Below, one piece after another: positions 9,590-20,310 of a stretch of 64,000 nt of DNA (the first letter of the stretch is position 1; each line of letters opens with the position of its first letter). Location of the stretch: contig OX457027.1 of the NCBI GenBank assembly GCA_949752745.1, positions 57,416,053 to 57,480,052 of the forward strand, in the 5' to 3' direction. A program made the translations under genes and the position numbers. The stretch comes from Protula sp. h YS-2021 (Eukaryota > Annelida > Polychaeta > Sabellida > Serpulidae). The notes under the pieces were generated by a model. The model worked only from the letters and a program-made list of their open reading frames with translations. It was not told the origin of the DNA and made no database searches.

Positions 9590-11470
9590 CGCAGCGTACT
9601 TTCGGTCCCCAAGCTAAGTGAATCTAAGTCATATCACTTCTTGAAAGGCTGAATGAAAAGAACGCATAAATAAAAGCAAGTACAAGAAATATTCGTAAAA
9701 CATTGCCGAGAGAATCTGACCTTGCCTTGAGGCTAATTGAGAGCCCGTAACACTCGTTGTATATTGATTTCATTACACGAAATGACTATTAGAAAATATC
9801 CGCCTTGTTTCTTTATTAATTGGCTTATTGCACATTGAGTAATAATCGGAATTATCTTTTCTTTCTAGCGTTCGCGTAATATTTTTAGTATTCTTCCTTC
9901 TATTTTTCCAATTTGTTCCTTTAGCAAATGGATCTCAATATACCGTTCATTATTAACAAACACACAAAATGAGTAAGAGAAAGTTTCTTTGAAGTCACAA
10001 GACCCAGTAGACCAAACAAATTAATCTCTTAAAGGCCTGAATTAAAGTAAGTAATATGTAAAGGAACTTATAAAATGTAGTTTCAAGTTGGCTTTTAGTT
10101 CAGAATAATCTGGTTTCAGTTCATTGCTAGAACCTTCAGGGACAAATGATTACCTTTAACATCTGTTTCATTTTGAGTTCATTGCATGTAGTCACTTTCA
10201 AACGTTAGTTTACGCCCTTCAGTAAAAGAGGGCTCAGTGTATAATAGAAAGATTCATAGAGTATATACCCAGTTGTTCTGTTTATCTCTATGCTACAGAC
10301 TTGAGCTCCAAGAAAGTCTTGGCTTTCTTGTTGTAAGAATGATTGAAATTTGGATGTAACCCAGCTTTTGGGTTACTAGGCTAAGTGGATACAAGTACTG
10401 TGAATATGAAACTACATCATTCTTAAAAGCTTGTTTTAAAGTAATTTGTAGACAAAGAAACCCTAAGATGTAGTTTCAAATCACTTAGCATTTACGCTAA
10501 ACGGTGACCTGATTTGAGGTCATCACTAGAAGTCTTACGGTGATAGTCCAATCCTACTTTCAGCGTTAGGTTAGAGCCTTTCACACCCGTTTCATGTTGC
10601 GTTCGTTGCGCGCAGTGGCAATGAGCGAAGTTTCCTCTTGTCTTTAAGAGCTATTTTCTCTCTCAATGAGTAAGAGGAAGTGTGATAGAGGTCATAAGAT
10701 CCAATAATATTTTTTGCTGATGCTGCACAGCGCACATCAAATAATGTGTAAGAATGTTCCGGCGTATTGATAACATTTTTGTGGAGTGTAATCCAGCCTT
10801 TGGGTTATGGCTAGTTTTAATGATACATATTTTGAAACCAGCCTCAGTGGCCTAGTGGTTAGAGTGTCGGCTTCGAGACTAGAAGATCGTGGGTTCAAAC
10901 CCCGGTCGGGTCATACCTAAGACTTTAAAATTGGGACTCTTCCTTGCTACCCTGTGAGGCACTCCACATGTAAGGGTTAGAAGGAGGGCTGGAATGACCC
11001 ATTTCAGTATAATGTGGCAGGGGGATCCCGATATGACCATAGCAGTTGAAAGGGATCTAAAGAACAATACATTACAATACTGAGCTATGTGAAAACAAAT
11101 ATAAGTATTATGAAGATGAAAATACATCACTTCTTAAAGCTTGAATTAAGGTAAGTAGTGTGTCGAGAAATCTCTAAGATGTAGTTTCAAGTCATTTAGC
11201 TTTTAAGTTAAACAGTGATATTGCGTAAGTTCACGCCAGAACTCCCAAAACATTGCCGAGACAAACTGACCTTGCTTTCCAAGTGACTTGTGTAGTGACC
11301 TTCAAGTTCGTTTCTATGCTTCAATAATTGATGACGCAGTGAATGATAAAAGCTCCATAGAGGTCACAAGACCCAATTCTTCTGTTTATCTGTGTACTAT
11401 AGAGAAGATTTCAAACTGGATCCGGCTGTAAGAATGTCGTGGTTGCTTATTGATAGAATGTGTTGTAAAT
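9590..11470. repeat. Degenerate satellite, unit about 390 bp, about four copies
   Basis: Diverged blocks recur in fixed order. One is 'TCACTTCTTRAAGGCTTGAATTAA...GATGTAGTTTCAA', near 9630, 10030, 10415 and 11125. Another is 'GAGGTCACAAGACCCA...TTCTGTTTATCT', near 9995, 10262, 10700 and 11365. A third is CATTGCCGAGA...CTGACCTTGC, near 9703 and 11252. Spacing is about 390-400 bp, stretched between the last two copies by the SINE at 10.84 kb. Confidence 0.55.
10835..11085 (+). mobile_element. tRNA-derived SINE, fuller copy
   Basis: The tRNA-like head spans 10842-10910: GCCTCAGTGGCCTAGTGGTT (A box) and GGGTTCAAACCCCGGTC (B box). A body follows: GGACTCTTCCTTGCTACCC, GTAAGGGTTAGAAGG, ATGACCATAGCAG. 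The inferred anticodon arm does not form a good stem, so this is a SINE head and not a functional tRNA gene. Orientation is opposite to the copy at 9.2-9.35 kb. Confidence 0.75.
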
Positions 11471-12039
11471 TTTAAATGGGTTACTAAGCAGGATATTAAT
11501 ATTTTCCGATCTCAGCTGAGACCTTTTCTTTGTAACGATGTTGCCTGCAAGGCTAAAAATTCTCTCTTCTTATGAAAAATAATTTTAAAATTATTTTTAA
11601 AAAAGTCAAAAATATTCGAATATCAAAAAATAGGGTTCGAACTCTACTGAAACAAACGAATATTCGAATAATGGTACCACCACTACCCTCCACCCTCACT
11701 GAAGCTCTAGTTTGGTAATGTAGATCACTTTCACTGGTGGTGCCACTGCTGATTTAAGTTTTTTCACTTTTGCGGGACACGAGGGAGATGCCGAACCTTC
11801 TCACGGAGGAGGAGGGGAGGGGGTGGGCAGGGCACAATAATTGTCTACTTTGGGTATTTTTCGGTGCGGATTGCACCTTTATTTTATTTGATTTCCATGA
11901 AATGTGATGGCCTCGAGTTACGCAGATTCATTGAATGCCAAGCGATAGAGAAGGTGGTTCTCAATTTAGGAAAGTGCAAGGATACGCTGGGTGGATTCCG
12001 GCAAAGATTATGCAGTGACAAATTTTATATTATACAGTG

Positions 12040-12175
12040 AAATTTCTCATCAAGAATATAGTCGAAATCCCCTATGATATCGCTCCTCCCCGGTAGAATC
12101 CCGTATAACATCGATCCTCCCTTGTAGAATCCCGTATGATATCGATATTCCCTGTGGAATCTCGTACGATGTTAC
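12040..12175. repeat. Short tandem repeat, unit about 39 bp
   Basis: Three to four diverged units of the form GAATCCCGTATRAYATCGAT followed by YYTCCC. This is a minisatellite with no coding signal. Confidence 0.7.
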
Positions 12176-12309
12176 TCTTCTCTGATCACGGCAAACTCGG
12201 GGGGGGGGGGGGGGGGGGATGGGGAAATTTGACCTTTACGAATTTTGCGCAGTATGTAGTACTTGATCTGAAGATGTGCACCTCACTTGCTGTTTTCGCT
12301 TCTGTGTCC

Positions 12310-13300
12310 ATTTTTAGCCTCCAACGGGGGGCTTTTGCCCCGGAGGGCAGCTATTGGTTTGGGTGTTGTCTGTCTCCCCGTCCGTCTGTCTGTCTGTCTG
12401 TCACGTTTTGATGCATTGTTTTGTCGACGCCATATCTCTTCCAACCATTGGGTAGACTGGTTTGATAGTTCACTGAGAGGACATATATATCATGTAGATG
12501 TGCAACGGCGTATTAATTTTGAAATCGACGAAAAATTCACGAAATGGGAAATTGTCAAAAATATGACATTCCTGGATGGAACTTAGCGAAAACGCGGTAT
12601 TTTGTCGACGCCATATCTCTTCAACTATCAGGTGGACTGATTTGATATTTCACCGAGTGCTTGTTTATCCACTTGAATTTGAGCATGACAGCTGTTTGTC
12701 CATGTCCGGTTGGTGGCTGTGCCCCCTACGATGGCTTGTCATGATCAAAACGCGAACAAAAAAACTGATTTGTTGTCAAGAAATGCATCTCATGAAGGCT
12801 GCAAAAAGATTTTCACAAGCTCTCGTATCTACCAGCAACCACACGGTGCATTACGTAAATGACGTGTGCTTTACTCGAATAAGCCAAATACACTGAGCAT
12901 GGTGAAAAGCGTGTGTTGGTTTTATAAGAACAACGCGTGGATGCAAAATCCTGCCTGGTCATTTCAAATACACTGAATGTTCATATTAATTATCAGCTTC
13001 AGTGACGCACTATCATTATCCCCCCCCCCCCGGGGGGGGTGCGGATATAGTTTTCACTCTGTCCGTCCGTCTGTCTGTGCACTATCAGTCTCACGCGCCT
13101 ATAGAGCATTTATTAGTGGATGGATTCGTTCGAAATTTTACTCAGGGGTGGTTCCAACCCTTGTGCAGTGCAGTGACCACGAATTTTTTGAAATACGACC
13201 GAAATTGACAAAATGATAAATTGTCAAAAAATTACTTTCAAATTGTGCCCAAACCCCGGCGAATTCATGCTTCTCGAACATCTAGTTTGTGAGAGTAGGG
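12310..13300 (+). repeat. Two hairpin-headed GTCCGTCTGTC repeat modules
   Basis: The first module begins with a stem around 12315-12352 (TAGCCTCC ... CGGGG-loop-CCCCG ... GGAGG ... GCTA), then CCGTCCGTCTGTCTGTC. Diverged direct repeats containing TTTTGTCGACGCCATATCTCTTC (12420 and 12600) and GTCAAAAATATGACA follow. The second begins at 13015-13047 (ATCCCCCC...GGGGGGTGCGGAT), again followed by GTCCGTCCGTCTGTCTG. The same architecture recurs at 30.6, 34.3, 35.2 and 44.4 kb. The short ORFs here are repeat shadows. Confidence 0.6.
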
Positions 13301-14523
13301 GAGGGGGTATTTTCGGTGAGGGATAGGGGAGACAACCTTTCATAGACTAGTAGCGAAGCTGTTTTACCAAAAAGGTTTCAAACTGGAAAAAAAGTTTCTT
13401 AGAATCGTTTCAGAATCTAAAAAAAAAAAATTATTTTATCTGTAAATGAAAAGCAAAGCAAAATCATGCTGAAAAGTGTTTAAAATTCTACTAGAAATGA
13501 GAAAGTATTATATTTTGGCTAAGTGTTGAACATTTATATTCTGTGTAGTGACTAGTATGCACTGTTAAATTAGCGCTATGATGAATTGCGGCCTAAAATG
13601 ATGTTCAAATGAAAAAGTTATGCTTCGAAAAAATCGGTTGTTTAACCGTTTGGCATATACAATGAGGTCAAGGTCACCGAAAGTTAACCATCGCTGGGCA
13701 GTGTATGACGTTTTCCTGCAAGTTTCGTGAGTCGGCCATTGCTGTCATTTTTTTAAATACAGGTTGCTTTATTTTACATTGCGCTACACTGACGTCTGCT
13801 CCAATAACCCGCATTGAGGCTTATTGCCTTACCTTCGAACAGTCGACACCCGGAATCAGCAGTCCGTGAGAGGATTGAAAATGCAGCGTGAAATCTGTAT
13901 CCATTGTCAGGGCAAAAAGGGCAAGCACGCCGACTCGGAACACTGTTTTTCTAATGTGTCTTTTGGAAATGGTTGCGGGTGATTTAATCGCCCGTGTTTT
14001 AATGCTGCGTATTGGTTAAGGGTGGTTAGGCTTGTAAGAGATAAGAGTACCGTAATTGCCAGTACATCATCGGTCGAGACCATTCAAATTTGCTGTAAAT
14101 GAATAAAAAGAAAAAGATTGTGAATTCGATAGTGCCGATTCATGCATAGCTCGAAATGCCCTGGCTATACGAAAAAAAAAAAACACACGAAAATCTTTAT
14201 GTAGTCTGATCGCTTTCCAATTCGGAAAAAAATCCTCTGCCCTCTCAGAAGAATTTTTACCTGTAGGCCTAAATTTCTCAAAAGGACTGCGAAATCCCAG
14301 CTAAATTCGATATCGATGATAGCTATAAGACAGCCATAATTCCTCTAGAGCGGTATCGCTGGTTGTCATCAGAATTTATGTATTTTTTATTTACTTTTAT
14401 TTATTTATTTATTATTATTATTATTATTATTTCTTTTTTTTTTTTTTTTGGAATCCACAAATCTTGCCAGGGTAATTGTTTTCAATTCGAACTAATGTTT
14501 CGTATGGTCACCAGTAGGCCGAC
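13301..14523. other. No recognised gene
   Basis: AT-rich sequence with a (TTA/TTAT)n plus poly-T tract at 14396-14450. I see no coding signal and no complete transposon. Confidence 0.4.
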
Positions 14524-14529
14524 AGCCAC

Positions 14530-15982
14530 AGTAGATAGAAAACACCGTTTTCACCGCACTTTGTGACGTCATACTGTCTGGACCGGAAGTGACGTCATAG
14601 CGTCTGGACCGGAAGTGTTGTCTGTACCGGAAGTGACGTCATAGGGGTAACCAAGGCGTAACCATGGTGATAATGACGTCATCAGTCACGTGACCAATGA
14701 AAAGCCAATGAAATCAATGAAGACAATGAAGCCCCGCCCACTTTCTGTCTATCATACTGTCTGGACCGGAAGTGACGTCATAGGCGTGGTCATGGTAACG
14801 AATTGAAACTTTGTAAACAAAAGTGAACTTTGTAAACAAACTGTGTAAACAAACTTTGTAAACAAAATTTGTAAACAAACTTTATAAACAAAATTTGTAA
14901 CAAACTTTGTAAACAAAATTTGTAAACAAAATTTGTAAACAAACTTTGGTTATTTACATAATTGAAACTCATTGAAACTTTGTAGACAAGCTTTGTAAGC
15001 AAACTTTGTAAACAAACTTTGTAGACAAACTTTGTAAACACAATTTGTAAACAAACTTTGTAAACCAATTTGTAAACAAAATTTGTGAACAAAATTTGTA
15101 ACAAACTTTGGTTATTTGCATAATTAAAACTCATTGAAACTTTGTAAACAAACTTTGTAAACAAACTTTGTAAACTCAATTTATAAACAAACTTTATAAA
15201 CAAACTTTGTAAACATAATTTGTAAACAAACTTTGGTTATTTGCATAATTGAAACTCATTGAAACTTTATAAACAAACTTAGTAAACAAACTTTTCCCCC
15301 CACACTCTCTCCACACACACCACGACTGAGCATTTCATAAGCCACATAGGTATTTCAACCTTCTGATGGCAACTTTTTTTCCCTCACACTCTCTCTCTCT
15401 CTCTCCACACACACACACACACACCACGACTGAGCGTTTCATAAGCCACATAGGTATTTCAACCTTCTCATGGCAACTTTTTTCCCCCACACTCTCATGC
15501 ATACATACCAACACCATGATAAAATGTTTTGCTTATGTTGCTCTTTGTACTCCGTTATTCTTCTTTTTTTGTGTTTGAAATGCAGTGTTTACTTAGAAAA
15601 GAAAATGGCGTCATACAACCTTCAATCGTCATCAGCAGCATTTCGTCATCAGTGTAATTAGACCGCGTATTCAGATTTCGTCATCAACAATGCAGACAGC
15701 GGTTTCAGGCTTTTTGTTTTTCTGAGGCAGCAGTGTCTAACTGCTTGGAGTTGCAGTATGACCCTAAGTGTTATACTTGACCGAGTTGCATGAAAATTTC
15801 ACTGTTTAATTCATTTTTATACCTAGTTTTCACATAGTCATGGACTGGTTGCGCAGCTGGCTGTATGTATCATGAATTCACCTTAAAATGATAAGTTAAA
15901 AGTGGAATAACTTTTGTTATGATTGACGGATTTGCATGAAACCTTCACTGTTTGATTCAGTTTTATATCTTGTTTTAACATG
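14530..15982 (+). repeat. Left terminal inverted repeat
   Basis: From outside inward: a GC-richer tip with five TGACGTCA motifs and repeated CTGGACCGGAAGTG; then ~450 bp of CTTTGTAAACAAA-type units broken into blocks by GGTTATTTGCATAATTGAAACTC; then a TC/AC microsatellite set between two copies of TTTCATAAGCCACATAGG; then a region of ~150-bp units (TTGCATGAAAATTTCACTG ... GCGCAGCTGGCTGT). The whole arm is repeated in inverse orientation at 17796-19286 with only modest divergence. Confidence 0.85.
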
Positions 15983-16204
15983 AAGTGGTAATAGGCTATT
16001 TGCGCAGTTGGCTGTGTGCATATTTACCACAATTTTTAATTTTGTAAAAAGTGTGATAACTTCCGCTATAGTTGACGGATTTGCATGAAAATTTCACCGT
16101 TGGATTCAGTTTGATGTCTTCGTTTACAGTAGTTTGTGCATAGGTGGTTTTGGAATGGCGCGCGCCCCCACCATACAAACATGTGTTTGAATTATTTTTA
16201 CGTC

Positions 16205-16495
16205 AAACTATTGTTCAACAAGTTGCTTAGCAATTGTACAACAATTGTTCAACAAGCTGTTTTTCAACATGTTCAACATGTTGTTGAACATGTTGTTGAA
16301 CATGTTCAACAACATGTTCAACATGTTCAACACGTTCAACAACATGTTCAACAAGTTGAACATGTTCAACATGTTCAACATGTTGAACATGTTCAACTTG
16401 TTAAACATGTTGTTGAACATGTTGAACATTTTGAACATGTTGAACATGTTCAACAACATGCTGTTTAACAAGTTGTTCAACAAGTTGTAGTTCAA
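16205..16495. repeat. TTGAACATGTTCAAC palindromic array, 3' side of the zinc-finger ORF
   Basis: About 25 irregular 12-15 bp units built from GTTGAACATGTTCAAC and GTTGAACAACATGTTCAAC. The unit is self-complementary, so ORFs appear in both directions (poly MFNMLN); these are artefacts. A shorter array of the same motif lies at 17452-17552, on the other side of the ORF. Confidence 0.9.
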
Positions 16496-16647
16496 GCAAA
16501 GAAAAAAACAAGACATGTGTTGAATAGGTTTATTAATACATTTAAATACACTTAAATACACTTAAATACATACAGCTTAAATCTATAACAATATTATAAC
16601 ATTTATTGATTTACAAAGTCTTTATTATAATGTTTAGTCAAATAAGT

Positions 16648-16797
16648 CTATTTTTCTTCATCTCCTTCACTCTGTTCACTGGCATCCATATCACTTTCTT
16701 CGTCACTGCTTTCATCTTCCTCCTCCTCCTCATCTAGAAGCTCTTCAAAGAATGCATCGTTTCTTCTTATAGCCGCCTTTAGTGCCTTTGAATACTC
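16648..16797 (-). pseudogene. In-frame acidic extension beyond the zinc-finger ORF stop
   Basis: Directly after the TAA at 16798-16800 the frame continues through a basic/hydrophobic segment and a run of Glu/Asp and Ser, ending at TAG 16648-16650. Composition (DE-rich, with SDEES) matches the acidic region already in the ORF. This looks like the original C-terminus cut off by one nonsense codon; read-through or an assembly error are alternatives. Confidence 0.5.
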
Positions 16798-17388
16798 TTA
16801 ATTTTTTTCATCAACAAAGTAATTAAAGTCTTCTAAAATGGTTTCATAATGTTCGTTTTGTTGTAGACGTTGGGCATATTTGAATAGTCTCATAAACAGT
16901 TGTTTAAGTCGACGCTTATAAATGGGTCGAAAGTCCTCACTTGCTATTTCACGCGCATCTTCAAGCCCTTGTTCTTCATATTCTGAAACCTTTTCTTGAA
17001 ATTTGGTATCATATTCATCGTAGACTTCTTGAACCATATCATACCAAACAGAGTCTGTTTCTGACTCACTTTCAGAGTCTGTTTCTGACTCACTTTCAGA
17101 ACTGCCGTCATCATCACCCTCAACACAATGTTCCATATGTTTGAACAAAGCTTCTTGACTGTTGTACAACGCACCACATTCTGTACAAGCATGTGCATTC
17201 TTTTCAGTCATGTTGACGCTTTGACTTTCCATAGAAGACTCATCTAAAGTTTCAGTGATAGGTGGTTTTACAGGGTTTTCCATATCTATCTCCAATTCTT
17301 CTTCTTCTGAAGTGTGAGCATTCTTTAAGTGTCTTTTAAGACTTTGTGGCCAATTGTAAGATTTCAAACAAATGTTGCATTTATACAT
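16798..17388 (-). CDS. C2H2 zinc-finger protein of the inverted-repeat element
   Basis: 196 codons from ATG at 17386-17388. Residues 4-25 form a zinc finger (C-x2-C-x12-H-x4-H; YKCNICLKSYNWPQSLKRH). A second lies near residues 67-88 (C-x2-C-x12-H, then H/C). A Glu/Ser/Asp-rich stretch with a repeated SESETDSE motif follows, then a helical, charged C-terminal domain (EDFRPIYKRRLKQLFMRLFKY). The frame closes with TAA at 16798-16800. The same frame then stays open for 49 more codons to TAG at 16648-16650 and encodes a strongly acidic tail, so the TAA may be a nonsense change in a longer protein. No function is known to me. A DNA-binding role at the element's own repeats is plausible inference. 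Confidence 0.65.
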   Translation of the reverse strand: MYKCNICLKSYNWPQSLKRHLKNAHTSEEEELEIDMENPVKPPITETLDESSMESQSVNMTEKNAHACTECGALYNSQEALFKHMEHCVEGDDDGSSESESETDSESESETDSVWYDMVQEVYDEYDTKFQEKVSEYEEQGLEDAREIASEDFRPIYKRRLKQLFMRLFKYAQRLQQNEHYETILEDFNYFVDEKN

Positions 17389-17451
17389 CCTTTCGGTTCA
17401 ACATACACTTTTCAAATGATGAAAAAGTCTTTAAACATAGCCTTATATACA

Positions 17452-17552
17452 ACTTGTTGAACAACATGTTGAACAACATGTTCAACTTGTTGAACAACGT
17501 GTTGAAGAACATGTTGAACAACATGTTCAACAAGTTCAACATGTTCAACATG
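17452..17552. repeat. TTGAACATGTTCAAC array, 5' side of the zinc-finger ORF
   Basis: Seven or so units of GTTGAACAACATGTTCAAC type lie ~65-165 bp upstream of the zinc-finger start codon, where promoter elements would be expected. Confidence 0.85.
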
Positions 17553-17795
17553 TCATCATGACGTCATTATGCTGAGTCAGCAATTTTAACAAGTTTGGCA
17601 TTTTTCAGCAAGTTACACACCATATTTTGATTACATCAAAGTTACATAAAAGGAAGAGTGAGACATGCATTTCATGCACATCAAACAGAAACAAATTCTG
17701 CTGAGTCAGTTTTTTTTGGTAAAGCGCGCGCCTGTTCGAATGACGTCATAATAACGTCATAATAACGCCATGATGACGTCATAAAGACGGCACTC

Positions 17796-18375
17796 CATGT
17801 TAAAACTAGATATAAAACTGAATCAAACAGTGAAAGTTTCATGCAAATCCGTCAATCATAACAAAAGTTATTCCACTTTTAACTTATCATTTTAAGGTGA
17901 ATTCATGATACATACAGCCAGCTGCGCAACCAGTCCATGACTATGTGAAAACTAGATATAAAAATGAATTAAACAGTGAAATTTTCATGCAAATCGGTCA
18001 AGTATAACACTTAGGGTCATACTGCAACTCCAAGCAGTTAGACACTGCTGCCTCAGAAAAACAAAAAGCCTGAAACCGCTGTCTACATTGTTGATGACGA
18101 AATCTGATTACGCAGTCTGATTACACTGATGACGAAATGCTGCTGATGACGATTGAAGGTTGTATGACGCCATTTTCTTTTCTAAGTAAACACTGCATTT
18201 CAAACAAAAAAAAGAAGAATAACGGAGTACAAAGAGCAACATAAGCAAATCATTTTATCATGGTGTTGGTATGTATGCATGAGAGTGTGGGAGAAAAAAG
18301 TTGCCATGAGAAGGTTGAAATACCTATGTGGCTTATGAAACGCTCAGTCGTGGTGTGTGTGTGTGTGTGTGTGTG

Positions 18376-18410
<35 letters not shown>

Positions 18411-19286
18411 TGTGTGAGGGAAAAAAAAGTTGCCATCAGAAGGTTGAAATACCTATGTGGCTTATGAAATGCTCAGTCGTGGTGTGTGTGGAGAGAGTGT
18501 GGGGGAAAAAGTTTGTTTACTAAGTTTGTTTACAAAGTTTCAATGAGTTTCAATTATGCAAACAACCAAAGTTTGTTTACAAATTTTGCTAACAAAGTTT
18601 GTTTATAAAGTTTGTTTGCAAATTGTGTTTACAAAGTTTGCTTACAAAGTTTGTTTGCAAAGTTTCAATGAGTTTCAATTATGCAAATAACCAAAGTTTG
18701 TTACAAATTTTGTTTACAAATTTTGTTTACAAAGTTTGTTTACAAAGTTTGTTTACAAATTGTGTTTACAAAGTTTGTTTACAAAGTTTGTTTACAAAGC
18801 TTGTCTACAAAGTTTCAATGAGTTTCAATTATGTAAATAACCAAAGTTTGTTTACAAAGTTTGTTTACAAAGTTTGTTTACAAAGTTTGTTTACAAAGTT
18901 TGTTTACAAAGTTTGTTACAAATTTTGTTTATAAAGTTTGTTTACAAATTTTGTTTACAAAGTTTGTTTACACAGTTTGTTTACAAAGTTCACTTTTGTT
19001 TACAAAGTTTCAATTCGTTACCATGACCACGCCTATGACGTCACTTCCGGTCCAGACAGTATGATAGACAGAAAGTGGGCGGGGCTTCATTGTCTTCATT
19101 GATTTCATTGGCTTTTCATTGGTCACGTGACTGATGACGTCATTATCACCATGGTTACGCCTTGGTTACCCCTATGACGTCACTTCCGGTCCAGACAACA
19201 CTTCTGGTCCAGACGCTATGACGTCACTTCCGGTCCAGACAGTATGACGTCACAAAGTGCGGTGAAAACGGTGTTTTCTATCTACT
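17796..19286 (-). repeat. Right terminal inverted repeat
   Basis: This is the inverse of 14530-15982. It differs by a longer (GT)n(GA)n tract near 18355-18410 and a few more TTTGTTTACAAAG units, which is why it is about 40 bp longer. The FVYKVCLQ-type ORFs in both arms are shadows of the TTTGTTTACAAAG repeat. Confidence 0.85.
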
Positions 19287-19429
19287 AGCCACCGAAGCGG
19301 CACGTTATTAATGTTCGTTTAATGCAATTGTCTTGTACAACACGAGCAGTTTTACAAACAGCTCGAGGCGGGATCACCGTCTGCTCGGAACCTCAGTACC
19401 ACCAGTGGTAATGAGGTCCCGAAGTGGCA

Positions 19430-19885
19430 CTGAGGACCCGGTGGCACTGAGGACCCAAACTATTTTTTACTTCAAAATCCTAGATTAGGTTGTTTTAAGC
19501 TGAAAGAAACGTTCAAAATAAAAAATCAATGTTACTTTCCGAAAAAAGCGAAGATGTGGTACTGAGGGCCCGGTGGTGGCACTGAGGCCCGGTGGTGGTA
19601 TTGAGGACCCAAACTTTTTTTGCTTCAAAATGCTAGATTAAATTGTTTTAAGCTGAAAGAAACGTTCAAAAGCATAAAGCAATGCTAACTTTAAGAAGAA
19701 AAAGTAAAGTGGTGGTACTGAGGACCCGATAGTGGCACTGAGGCCCGGTGGTGGCACTGAGGACCCAAACTCTTTTTGTTTTGCTTCAAAATGCTAGATT
19801 AAGTTGTTTTAAGCTGAAAGAAACGTTCAAAATCAAAAATCAATGCTTGCTTTCAGAAAAAAGTAAAGTGGTGGTACTGAGACGG
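19430..19885 (+). repeat. Three tandem units with GAGGACCC and AAGCTGAAAGAAACGTTC blocks
   Basis: Each unit has GTGGCACTGAGGACCCAAAC, a T-rich run, CTTCAAAATGCTAGATTA, then GTTTTAAGCTGAAAGAAACG and an A-rich segment. Units start near 19441, 19588 and 19750. No protein is encoded. Confidence 0.85.
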
Positions 19886-20117
19886 AATGGGAAGAGGCAG
19901 AGGATGGAACGGAGCGGAGTCCTCCACCTTTTATATTATCGATTGCTCTTTCGGGAAGGAGACTTCGTGCGCTCCCCAGGTCGGGGCCAACGTCTGTAGA
20001 GAGACCCGACCCTCACGCTGCCAGGAGAAAACACTAGCTCTTTCTAAAAGATAGACTTGTCATTATTATAACGGTTTATTCTCACTGAAAACACGTAATC
20101 TAAAATTAAAAGTAATC

Positions 20118-20310
20118 GGGTCCTCAGTACCACCACCTGGTCCTCAGGGCCATCACCAGGGCCTCAGGACCACCACCTGGTGCTCACTGTCACCTCGAGT
20201 CCTCACTACCACCATTGGGTCCTCACTACCACCCCGGGGTCCTCATTACCACCACCGAATCCTCAGTACCACCAACCGAGCCCAGGGCCACCAACAGGTC
20301 ATCGATGCCA
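20118..20310 (-). repeat. Cluster of GGTCCTCAGTACCACCA motifs
   Basis: Eight to nine copies, at ~20-bp spacing, of the complement of the TGGTGGTACTGAGGACC motif seen at 19.4-19.9 kb. They lie inverted relative to the left-end units, so the two blocks could pair. Confidence 0.8.

Larger units (their letters stand above)
14530..19286. mobile_element. 4.76-kb Polinton/Maverick-like element with ~1.45-kb terminal inverted repeats
   Basis: The ends are inverted copies: AGTAGATAGAAAACACCG at 14530 and its complement ending at 19286. Both are flanked directly by AGCCAC (14524-14529 and 19287-19292), a perfect 6-bp target-site duplication. A 6-bp duplication, long inverted repeats and AG...CT termini are hallmarks of Polinton/Maverick elements. 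Arms are 14530-15982 and 17796-19286. The 1.8-kb centre holds one minus-strand zinc-finger ORF between two arrays of TTGAACATGTTCAA-type repeats. No polymerase B, integrase, protease, ATPase or capsid gene is present, so the element would depend on proteins from elsewhere. It could also represent a separate transposon class that shares these end features. Confidence 0.7.

Noticed and set aside
10842..10915. Functional tRNA genes (also at 9.3, 21.2 and 60.1 kb)
   Set aside because: A and B boxes are present, but anticodon stems pair poorly and SINE bodies or tails follow.
16136..16561. ORFs on both strands rich in HVQHV or MFNMLN
   Set aside because: Products of the self-complementary TTGAACATGTTCAA array.
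16205..17552. CRISPR-like array
   Set aside because: The repeats are short, irregular and palindromic without unique spacers, in a eukaryotic context.
14790..19064. Long ORFs with FVYKVCLQ repeats
   Set aside because: They are translations of the TTTGTTTACAAAG repeats in the terminal inverted repeats; unit length and composition keep the frame open by chance.
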